From an uncultured Lacticaseibacillus sp. (GTDB lineage Bacteria; Bacillota; Bacilli; Lactobacillales; Lactobacillaceae), in the NCBI GenBank assembly GCA_934339215.1, contig CAKRHU010000076.1, positions 1 through 7,357 of the forward strand: a stretch of 7,357 nucleotides of DNA. Direction: 5' to 3'. A program made the translations under genes and the position numbers. Under the pieces are notes generated by a model that had not been told where the DNA came from, did no database searches, and saw only the letters and a program-made list of their open reading frames with translations. Positions 1-4,584 of the stretch are shown here, in pieces (position 1 is the stretch's first letter; the number at the start of each line of letters is the position of its first letter).

Positions 1-333
1 CGTATAGCCAACGCCGCTAATCACTCGAGAAATCAGAATTAACGCTATGTTCGTTGTCAACGTATAGCCTAAGCTCGACAGCAAAAGCAAGATGCCGCCG
101 CTTAGAGTGAGGGCGTATTTGGAAACATGATCGGTTAAGTTTCCAGCTAATGGCCGCAAGACTAGCGCGGTCAAGTTCATTGCGCCGGCTATGACACCAG
201 ATAAAATACTAGTAGCACCGATATTAGCCGAAAACCCAGCAATGATTGGATTAATCAACATTGGCCCCATTAAATAAAAGAAACTAGCGACTAAAACTAA
301 GGTAACATCTTTGGTATATAAGCGTGTGTGCAC
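1..333 (-). CDS. MFS transporter, N-terminal part (cut by window edge)
   Basis: This is the first 111 codons of a major facilitator superfamily permease, which would export or import a small solute across the cytoplasmic membrane. The reading frame is open to the window edge. The start is GTG at 333: the frame has a TGA just upstream, and AGAAAGGAA, inside the last codons of the marR gene, lies 10 nt before it. The protein shows a first hydrophobic helix (about residues 10-30, VLVASFFYLMGPMLINPII), a second (about 38-58), then the loop RPLAGNLTDHVSK, which fits the MFS loop 2-3 signature (G-x-L-x-D-x-x-G/S-[RK]), and two further helices ending in ISRVISGVGYT, a typical helix 4 motif. It follows the marR gene by six bases, so the two form an operon; a drug-efflux role is inferred from that pairing. 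The substrate cannot be read from the sequence. Confidence 0.88.
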   Translation of the reverse strand, partial: MHTRLYTKDVTLVLVASFFYLMGPMLINPIIAGFSANIGATSILSGVIAGAMNLTALVLRPLAGNLTDHVSKYALTLSGGILLLLSSLGYTLTTNIALILISRVISGVGYT

Positions 334-339
334 GCCATA

Positions 340-765
340 TCATTTCCTTTCTAAGTTGGCATTAGCGCGTTGGGCCAATGTAAGAAATTGTTGTTGTTCT
401 TCCGGTGTAAAACCAGCGAAGAGTTCTTTGCTGGTTAGTAAGCCATGCTTATCAAGTTGGTCATATTTGGTTAGGCCTAGCGAAGTCACCACAACTAGCT
501 TTGAGCGGCCGTCGTCAGGGTTGGGCACTAGTGTAACGACCCCTGCAGTTACCATGTGCTGGACAATCACTCGGGCAGTTTGGTGAGTAATGCCTTGATA
601 GTCCTTAAACATCGCGACTGTTTGATGAGGATGTTCTGTAAAGTACCTTAAGGCATCCCCTTGCTCTGTCGTTAAATTTAAATTCTTAATGTGTAGATTT
701 CGTCGCTGCTTAATTCTGCGAGCTAATTGTAACAGTTGTCGTGAAATCATATCGTCTTTATTCAT
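340..765 (-). CDS. MarR-family transcriptional regulator
   Basis: A 141-residue winged-helix protein of the usual MarR length, expected to act as a dimeric cytoplasmic DNA-binding repressor relieved by a ligand. Residues 34-45 (EQGDALRYFTEH) match the start of the MarR fold, residues 58-74 (QGITHQTARVIVQHMVT) look like the recognition helix, and residues 80-94 (VPNPDDGRSKLVVVT) are the wing with the characteristic D-x-R. The C-terminal helices (about 110-138) would complete the dimer interface. The ATG start is preceded by GAGGTGAGC, 2 nt away. Its stop codon lies six bases before the GTG of the MFS gene, so it is the first gene of a regulator-transporter operon. A near-perfect dyad overlaps the proposed promoter, as expected for autorepression. 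Function is inferred from family and context. Confidence 0.92.
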   Translation of the reverse strand: MNKDDMISRQLLQLARRIKQRRNLHIKNLNLTTEQGDALRYFTEHPHQTVAMFKDYQGITHQTARVIVQHMVTAGVVTLVPNPDDGRSKLVVVTSLGLTKYDQLDKHGLLTSKELFAGFTPEEQQQFLTLAQRANANLERK

Positions 766-784
766 CTGCTCACCTCGCGAGACT

Positions 785-813
785 ATTGTACAGTAGACTG
801 TATAATTTTGTAA
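785..813 (-). promoter_or_regulatory. marR-MFS promoter with overlapping operator dyad
   Basis: On the minus strand TTACAA (808-813) and TACAAT (785-790) are separated by 17 bp, a good -35/-10 pair with a weak -35. The inverted repeat ATTGTACAG (785-793), TAGA spacer, CTGTATAAT (798-806) matches at 8 of 9 positions and covers the -10 and half of the spacer. A MarR dimer bound here would block RNA polymerase, so the simplest reading is autoregulation by the adjacent regulator. No other gene uses this promoter. Confidence 0.6.
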
Positions 814-867
814 GGACTATTTTAGTTTAAAAAGTGATGATGTTGTGATCTGCTGACTTATTAAAAG

Positions 868-955
868 AAAGTCTGGGACCTCTGTTGTGGCCGTCAAGTT
901 AATTTGAGCCCCAAAGGCTCACTTTAGTTTAACAGTCACAGATGTCTCAGACTTT
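868..955. repeat. Long imperfect hairpin, probable bidirectional terminator or dispersed intergenic repeat
   Basis: The outer arms AAAGTCTGGGAC (868-879) and GTCTCAGACTTT (944-955) pair at 11 of 12 positions (the exception is a possible G-U pair). Nested inside are TCTGT/ACAGA (881-885/938-942), GTTAA/TTAAC (898-902/929-933) and a closing hairpin TGAGCC-CCAAA-GGCTCA (905-921). The plus strand runs into a T-rich tail (ACTTTTTCG) and the minus strand into TTTCTTTT, so either transcript could be terminated. On the minus strand it lies downstream of the TetR-like remnant. No plus-strand gene upstream needs it, which suggests either a mobile or dispersed palindromic element or a small structured RNA. 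I see no open reading frame in it. Confidence 0.65.
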
Positions 956-1003
956 TTCGTAAATCAGTAAGGTATGTTTAGTAATCATGCCTGTCTATTA
1001 AGA

Positions 1004-1313
1004 TCAGTCGGTTTGATGAGTCGGCGCGTTAAAAGCCACGTATGTTCCCGAAGTTAAGCAAGCAGCGATGATTTTGGAAACTTCAGTAACGGGAGTGGTA
1101 GGACTAATTTCAAACCACCACTTAATGACTTGCATTGCTGAAGAAGCAAATAGTCGCGCCTGTAATTCCTGATATTGCGCATTGTTTTCACCGGGATTGG
1201 GGATAGATAAAGGGGGCACAATTTGAGCTCGTTGTTTTTAGTGCTTGGCTTTGTTTTTCTCGCACTAACTGTTTATGCATAAGGGCCATTCGCATCATGA
1301 TATCCGGAATGAA
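1004..1313 (-). pseudogene. TetR-family regulator, C-terminal remnant with frameshift
   Basis: Two frames together resemble the ligand-binding C-terminal half of a TetR/AcrR-type regulator. The first, from 1313, reads FIPDIMMRMALMHKQLVREK; the second, from about 1240 to the stop at 1004, ends QELQARLFASSAMQVIKWWF then a short tail finishing in VAFN-APTHQTD. Removing one A from the minus-strand A5 run (plus-strand T5 at 1235-1239) joins them smoothly as REKQSQALKQRAQIVPPL. The DNA-binding N-terminal half is absent: upstream of FIPD the frame meets a stop at once, and a GNAT-like start occupies the place instead. A GTG at 1219 could begin a 71-residue peptide but has no ribosome binding site. 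I read it as a dead gene; a homopolymer sequencing error could account for the frameshift but not for the missing N-terminus. Confidence 0.6.
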
Positions 1314-1362
1314 CGATTACAGGCATATCTTCGACAGATGCTTTAATCAATGTAATTTGCAT
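1273..1362 (-). pseudogene. GNAT-like acetyltransferase N-terminal fragment (29 codons)
   Basis: An ATG at 1362, with GAGGCAGG 3 nt upstream, opens MQITLIKASVEDMPVIV, which looks like the first beta strand and start of helix 1 of a GNAT N-acetyltransferase (a strand followed by a Thr/Ser-x-x-D/E helix cap). After about 17 residues it becomes HSGYHDANGPYA and stops at 1273, overlapping the TetR-like remnant in another frame. The likely history is a deletion that removed the rest of the acetyltransferase and the N-terminus of the regulator, leaving a junction near 1313-1318. The family call rests on a very short segment, so it is tentative. Confidence 0.4.
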
Positions 1363-1393
1363 AACCTGCCTCTTCTCAAATACTGATTCAATC

Positions 1394-1427
1394 AGGCTAA
1401 TTAACCGCATTACTTGTGATACGGGCT
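1394..1427. repeat. Short repeat, copy 1 (partner at 7324-7357)
   Basis: The first 15 bases, AGGCTAATTAACCGC, are identical to those at 7324-7338, and the following 19 bases match at 14 positions. The end of this copy overlaps the inverted repeat at 1417-1436. The function is unknown. Confidence 0.55.
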
Positions 1428-1436
1428 CCTGTATCA
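1417..1436. promoter_or_regulatory. Operator-like inverted repeat
   Basis: TGATACGGG (1417-1425), a 2-bp spacer CT, then CCTGTATCA (1428-1436) match at 8 of 9 positions. It sits about 55 bp upstream of the GNAT-like ATG on the minus strand and about 75 bp upstream of the toxin -10 on the plus strand. There is no T-tract, so it is not a terminator. Size and symmetry suit a TetR-type operator, which would fit the regulator remnant beside it, but this is inference. Confidence 0.4.
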
Positions 1437-1508
1437 TTCATCCCTGCGGTTTGCCACGCCCTTTTTAGTAAACCATCATACGCATATCATGTTCCAGCCG
1501 CCCTGTCA

Positions 1509-1517
1509 TGATACAAT
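1509..1517 (+). promoter_or_regulatory. Extended -10 promoter of the toxin mRNA
   Basis: TG-A-TACAAT is an extended -10 differing from TATAAT at one base. No good -35 is visible 16-18 bp upstream, which extended -10 promoters can tolerate. Transcription would begin near 1524, giving a leader of about 90 nt before the TTG start, like the long leaders of bsrG and txpA mRNAs. Confidence 0.45.
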
Positions 1518-1613
1518 ATTTAGGCAGAAAGTTGAAAAACGGTTGGTAAATCTGATCCTTTGCGAGGTGGTGCTTATGCACAATGACCAAACTCTATGGA
1601 AAGGAGGCGCCTT

Positions 1614-1736
1614 TTGGTAACAGTTGCAGATGCATTGACTCTCATGTTGATGTTTGGCGGGTTCGTCCTAACACTCATCGGTTTGGTAGTCGTCATCATT
1701 CAAGCAATCGTTGGCAATCAAAAAGACCGTCAGTAA
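1614..1736 (+). CDS. Small membrane toxin, BsrG/TxpA (holin-like toxin) family
   Basis: A 40-residue peptide, MVTVADALTLMLMFGGF then about 15 hydrophobic residues and the polar tail GNQKDRQ. The T-V-x-x-[AS]-L-x-[LM]-M-x-x-F-G-G pattern with one membrane helix and a short charged C-terminus matches the type I toxins BsrG and TxpA of Bacillus and the holin-like toxin family of lactobacilli; such peptides insert in the cytoplasmic membrane and disturb the envelope. The start is TTG at 1614, because AAGGAGG (1601-1607) lies exactly 6 nt before it; the in-frame ATG at 1596 overlaps that site and lacks its own. The ribosome binding site could be masked by TCCTTT at 1556-1561 (complementary to AAAGGA, 1600-1605) or by CCTTTT at 1610-1615. 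A convergent antisense RNA overlaps its last codons and 3' UTR. The family call rests on remembered sequence patterns. Confidence 0.72.
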   Translation: MVTVADALTLMLMFGGFVLTLIGLVVVIIQAIVGNQKDRQ

Positions 1737-1762
1737 ACTTCGTGGCAGAGGTTTAACGGTCT
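1720..1762 (-). terminator. Terminator of the antisense RNA
   Basis: Read on the minus strand, AGACCGT (1756-1762) pairs perfectly with ACGGTCT (1724-1730), followed directly by a T5 tract (1720-1724). An inner TAAAC/GTTTA stem (1734-1738 with 1751-1755) extends it after a 3-nt bulge. The toxin stop codon lies within this inner stem, so coding end and antisense terminator share the same bases. Confidence 0.6.
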
Positions 1763-1767
1763 GCACG

Positions 1768-1798
1768 GACGACATGTTGACGCATGACGTCTTTTTCT
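1768..1798 (+). terminator. Rho-independent terminator of the toxin mRNA
   Basis: GACGACATG (1768-1776), loop TTGACG, CATGACGTC (1783-1791) pair at 8 of 9 positions, and the stem is followed by TTTTTCT. It lies 31 nt after the toxin stop codon and gives a sense transcript of roughly 275 nt. The antisense RNA begins at its distal edge, so the two RNAs can pair across this stem-loop. Confidence 0.75.
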
Positions 1799-1806
1799 AT
1801 GCCTTT

Positions 1807-1815
1807 ATTATATCA
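1807..1815 (-). promoter_or_regulatory. Extended -10 promoter of the antisense RNA
   Basis: On the minus strand the bases read TG-A-TATAAT, a perfect extended -10 element. The -35 region 17 bp upstream (TTTCTT) is poor. A perfect extended -10 supports stronger transcription than the toxin promoter, as expected when the antitoxin RNA must be in excess. Confidence 0.5.
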
Positions 1816-1938
1816 TGCACGTTCCACAAAAGAAACGATCAATGTCCTGTCATCGTCAGAGAACATTTCAACTACTTGCATCTGTTATCAACGTTTCTAT
1901 TCAGCGACAATGACAGTTCTCATCTCTCCAAACGTTGC

Positions 1939-2652
1939 TCATGTCCAACTCGGTGAACCATTATTTTGATACAGCAACAGATATGGCGTATTAGCCGCCA
2001 ATTTTTCAAAATCGCTTATAGACAATTGTCGCCAATTGATAGTATCACGATGTGCAGTCAATTGCATCGGATCACTAAAGTGCGGTACGTGCGCCAACAA
2101 CCAATCGCTTAACTCAGGCACCACCAGCAAGGAGTAGATCAACAACCGATACGTATCCGAACCGACATGAACACTGAGCAAGACTTGATACCGCGTATTC
2201 ATCCGCATCGAGCGCAGTAAAGCAACCGTCAAATGCGCCTGATTCGGATCGATTGCTACCAATTGTTGTCCTTTTTCATCCTTCAAGATCAATTGTTGAC
2301 CGAACTCTGCCTCGCCAATCACAAACCGAGTTTGATCGATTTGTTTAAGCCACTGCTTCCCCCACTGGACAGGTTGAGGATACTCACAACCATTGAGATG
2401 TGCGCGCACATAAAACGGGCGCGAGGTAGCGACCGGCTTAATCGCTGTGATTGCTGGTGCGGCAAGCAATTCCTCTGCACTACCATCGTTGAGCTGAGAC
2501 GTCTTCAATACTTTTCCAACATCCAAATGGAGCAGTTGGCACAACAACGCTAAATCATCCAGATCCGGTTGGCTTTTATCTAATTCCCACTTTGATATCG
2601 TCTGCCGCGTAACAAATAATTTATCTGCCAACTCTTGCTGCGTCCAATCCAA
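1939..2652 (-). CDS. HTH_3/XRE-type transcriptional regulator, N-terminus probably frameshifted
   Basis: The 237-residue frame begins within a Cro/CI-type helix-turn-helix: TQQELADKLFVTRQTISKWE (residues 4-23) holds helices 2 and 3, followed by the typical KSQPDLDDLALLCQLLHLDV. The rest (about 75-230) is a soluble domain I do not recognise, presumably a sensory or oligomerisation domain. The only usable start is TTG at 2652, which has no ribosome binding site and omits HTH helix 1. Upstream in the same frame the codons still read EKLAAQRIAL, a normal helix 1, but run into a TGA at 2692-2694. ATG codons at 2690 and 2711 in the next frame read MLIG and MGLDVVDMLIG; adding one G to the GGG at 2679-2681 would restore MLIGEKLAAQRIALDWTQQE. 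So the gene has probably lost one base and may be inactive or weakly translated. The promoter is not clear. Confidence 0.75.
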   Translation of the reverse strand: MDWTQQELADKLFVTRQTISKWELDKSQPDLDDLALLCQLLHLDVGKVLKTSQLNDGSAEELLAAPAITAIKPVATSRPFYVRAHLNGCEYPQPVQWGKQWLKQIDQTRFVIGEAEFGQQLILKDEKGQQLVAIDPNQAHLTVALLRSMRMNTRYQVLLSVHVGSDTYRLLIYSLLVVPELSDWLLAHVPHFSDPMQLTAHRDTINWRQLSISDFEKLAANTPYLLLYQNNGSPSWT

Positions 2653-2721
2653 AGCGATACGTTGCGCTGCAAGCTTTTCCCAATCAACATATCAACCACA
2701 TCCAGGCCCATTATGCCACGA

Positions 2722-2784
2722 CTATGTTATCATGGTATCGATTTCATGTCGCAACATAGCATTACGGACCATTTCCCGGGAAAT
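2722..2784. promoter_or_regulatory. Upstream region of the HTH gene with two dyads
   Basis: CTATGTT (2722-2728) and AACATAG (2753-2759) form a perfect 7-bp inverted repeat with CATG pairs just inside (2731-2734 and 2745-2748). Further out, ATTTCCCGGGAAAT (2771-2784) is a perfect 14-bp palindrome. On the minus strand TTGCGA and GATAAC spaced by 17 bp make a weak promoter candidate inside the first dyad. Both dyads suit regulator binding, possibly by the adjacent HTH protein, but none is demonstrated. Confidence 0.35.
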
Positions 2785-2884
2785 ATCACCTTAGAGTGTT
2801 ATTAACAATCTTGGTTGATTATCCGTTGGCATGTATTTATTAAGTTGCTTTACCCTGAATTATATTCATGAACAAACAAAAGTA

Positions 2885-2930
2885 CGGCGCAACTTCATGA
2901 TTTACATGAGGTTGCGCCGCTTGTGTTTTT
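2885..2930 (+). terminator. Terminator-like hairpin in the left end of the IS
   Basis: CGGCGCAACTTCATG (2885-2899), loop ATTTA, CATGAGGTTGCGCCG (2905-2919) pair at 14 of 15 positions, with CTTGTGTTTTT following. It stands between the left inverted repeat and the transposase start. It would stop transcripts entering from outside, and in read-through RNA it would remain as a leader structure; insulation of transposase genes from external promoters is a known feature of insertion sequences. Confidence 0.6.
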
Positions 2931-3000
2931 CACCCACTGGGTGAGCCTTTGTGGTATTGTTTAATCGCCAAACCAAACTATACAAGGAAAGCTTAACACA

Positions 3001-4305
3001 ATGTCCACATTACACACGGTTCAACTTCAATGCAATACTCATGTTCAAATTTCTAACGACGGCAGCGATCTTTCTAGCGACGCTGGCATGACCCTAATGG
3101 TTGAATTTCTGCACAAGATCAAGTTTGATGCACTATTAAGGGCTACTGTCCACTTCAACGACACCCGCACTCGGATAGCTCATGATTATCGTGACACACT
3201 CACCCAGAAATTGTTGATGAACATTGCTGGTTATTTCCATGACAATGCCGCCAATACCTTGAGATCAGACCCTGCGTTTCAGGTACTAATGTCGGATCAG
3301 TTCGTCTCACAGCCATCGCTTTCACGTTTTTTTGCCAATGTATCCACAGAGAATCTCCTTCAATTGCGTGAATTACTTTGGCAGATTGCTTGCGCTTACT
3401 TCAACCATTGTCTCCAACGTCAATTTGCTTTAGACATCGACTCGACGCCTTCTGATACATACGGTCGACAAGAAGATGCGACCTTCAATGCCCACTACAT
3501 GGCATACGGTTACCATCCACAAGTGGTATTTGACGATTCGACTGGCTTGTTGCTGGATGATTTACTGCGCCCTGGCAACACTTATACTGGTAAAGATGCG
3601 GATCAATTTCTTGAGCGAACCTTCAACCACTTGGCACAATTACGAAACCACGCAGAAGTGATCGTGCGGGGGGATTCTGGATTTGCTTCACCCGATTTTT
3701 ATGCCGCGTGTGATGAGCGTCGCTATGGCTTTATCGTGCGCCTCAAGGCCAATAAAAAAACTTGGTCGCTTGGCAGATGCCAAAGTTAACGACACCATGC
3801 TTGATACTGGCGATTCAGTATCGGTTTACCATGAACTCAGTTACCAACCGACGACCTGGAAACGCGCCTACCGCGTTATTGTCCGTTCCAACACGTGGCT
3901 GGTGAACTGGCTTTTTGGAATCATACCTTCATTGTGACCAACCTTGAGGCGACCGAAGCCGAGCGACTTTTTCCTTTCTACCAAGCACGAGGTAATGTCG
4001 AAAACGACATCAAAGAACTGAAAAACGGCTTTGGCTTTGATCAAACAGATAGTTCTAAGTTCGTATGCAACGCAGCCAGAGCATTGATCAGTGGCGCCGC
4101 GTACAACCTGATTCAAATGTTCAAGCAATTATTTGTGCCTGAAGACACTCGCATGACGATCAATGGTCTACGCTTGGCATTGTTTCACACCGCTGGGCGG
4201 ATCACACGGCACGCGCACAAGCTCATTATTCATTTGAGCGCACAATACGTTTATGCAAATTGGTTCTGGTTGCTGTTGACGGCGATCCAGGCACTGGAAC
4301 TTTGA
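3001..4305 (+). pseudogene. IS1380-family DDE transposase, two compensating frameshifts
   Basis: The region has the length of an intact transposase (434 codons) but three frame segments. Segment one (residues 1-252) has LDIDSTPSD (first catalytic Asp, about D147) and VRGDSGF (second, about D225). Segment two (3755-3890) continues KLGRLADAKVNDTMLDTG in the +1 frame. Segment three, from about 3895, returns to the first frame and carries YQARGNVENDIKELK, an exact Y-(2)-R-(3)-E-(6)-K signature with the catalytic Glu. The first break is at the A7 run 3754-3760, consistent with one extra A; the second lies in 3884-3895, consistent with one lost base. The ATG at 3001 has AAGGAAA 10 nt upstream, and TTGTTT/TATACA with a 16-bp gap is a possible promoter. 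The needed shift is +1, not the -1 slip used by some IS families, and IS1380 elements normally have one open frame, so mutation or sequencing error is likelier than programmed frameshifting. Confidence 0.88.
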
Positions 4306-4527
4306 TCGAGACAACTGAATAGGTCTGAGGCCATTCCGCAATCACGGGTGGCATAATTTGCGTGGCTAAAAAGTAGACGTATCGGTAGATGGCGGTGACC
4401 CGGAACTAATTTGTTACATACCGGATTTGTGCGCGATGAATTTATAGCAAATCTTGCTTCATGAATAATTCAGGTTAATAAAGGTAATTTCCATAATCTT
4501 TTCCTTCTTCATTCTCTCCAAAAAGGC

Positions 4528-4558
4528 TTGACCTGGAACGCGTTCAACAGTGTATGAT
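4528..4558 (+). promoter_or_regulatory. Promoter of the HAD-LacI operon with palindromic operator
   Basis: TTGACC (4528-4533) and TATGAT (4553-4558) are separated by 19 bp, two more than usual. The spacer contains the perfect palindrome GAACGCGTTC (4536-4545), extendable to CTG...CAG with two unpaired bases on the right. Two readings are possible. A LacI-family dimer, encoded by the second gene of this operon, could bind between -35 and -10 and repress. Alternatively, a 19-bp spacer carrying a dyad is the hallmark of promoters activated by MerR-family proteins. No MerR gene is in the window. The right end of the insertion sequence is about 50 bp upstream. Confidence 0.6.
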
Positions 4559-4584
4559 AGCGTTATCGAAAAGGAGCTGATCTC

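Larger units (their letters stand above)
1719..1800 (-). ncRNA. Candidate antisense RNA antitoxin
   Basis: A minus-strand extended -10, TG-A-TATAAT (plus-strand 1807-1815), would start an RNA near 1800 running back toward the toxin. It meets a terminator-shaped hairpin at 1724-1762 followed by T5 (plus-strand A5 at 1720-1724), giving an RNA of about 80 nt. It would be complementary to the last five toxin codons, the stop codon and the whole toxin 3' UTR including its terminator. This tail-to-tail overlap is the arrangement of bsrG/SR4 and txpA/RatA, where the antisense RNA promotes degradation of the toxin mRNA, and for SR4 also blocks its translation. The ends are predicted from sequence only. 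Confidence 0.55.
2854..4474 (+). mobile_element. IS1380-family insertion sequence (about 1.62 kb)
   Basis: The ends are imperfect inverted repeats: the left end begins CCTGAATTATATTCATGAA at 2854, and the reverse complement of the right end begins CCTGAATTATTCATGAA from 4474. They differ by a 2-bp insertion in the left copy. The length and the single transposase gene fit IS1380. The flanking tetranucleotides are TTAC on the left and TTAA on the right; IS1380 elements usually make 4-bp target duplications, so this could be a mutated duplication or a rearranged insertion. The element lies between the divergent HTH gene and the HAD-LacI operon, about 50 bp upstream of the latter's promoter. The transposase gene is frameshifted twice, so the copy is probably not autonomous. 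Confidence 0.8.

Noticed and set aside
1800..1930. Minus-strand stretch reading MQVVEMFSDDDRTLIVSFVERA, then a stop, then a further 18 open codons (YNKGIEKDVMRQ...) to a second stop
   Set aside because: It looks faintly protein-like but has no ribosome binding site and several stop codons upstream. It overlaps the antisense RNA promoter, and I recognise no family, so I do not call a gene or remnant.
1711..1969. Plus-strand open frames of 81 and 61 codons
   Set aside because: They start inside the toxin or its terminator, lack ribosome binding sites and have no family-like features; they appear to be chance frames.
2233..2553. Plus-strand frame of 106 codons
   Set aside because: It lies opposite the HTH regulator gene, has no ribosome binding site and resembles nothing; a shadow frame.
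3754..3762. A7 run as a programmed -1 frameshift site
   Set aside because: The continuing frame is +1, not -1, the family normally uses a single frame, and a second shift is needed downstream to reach the catalytic Glu.
4536..4545. GAACGCGTTC as a catabolite-responsive (cre) site
   Set aside because: The surrounding TGGAACGCGTTCAA departs from the cre consensus at the central CG and at position 3, so CcpA binding is not supported.
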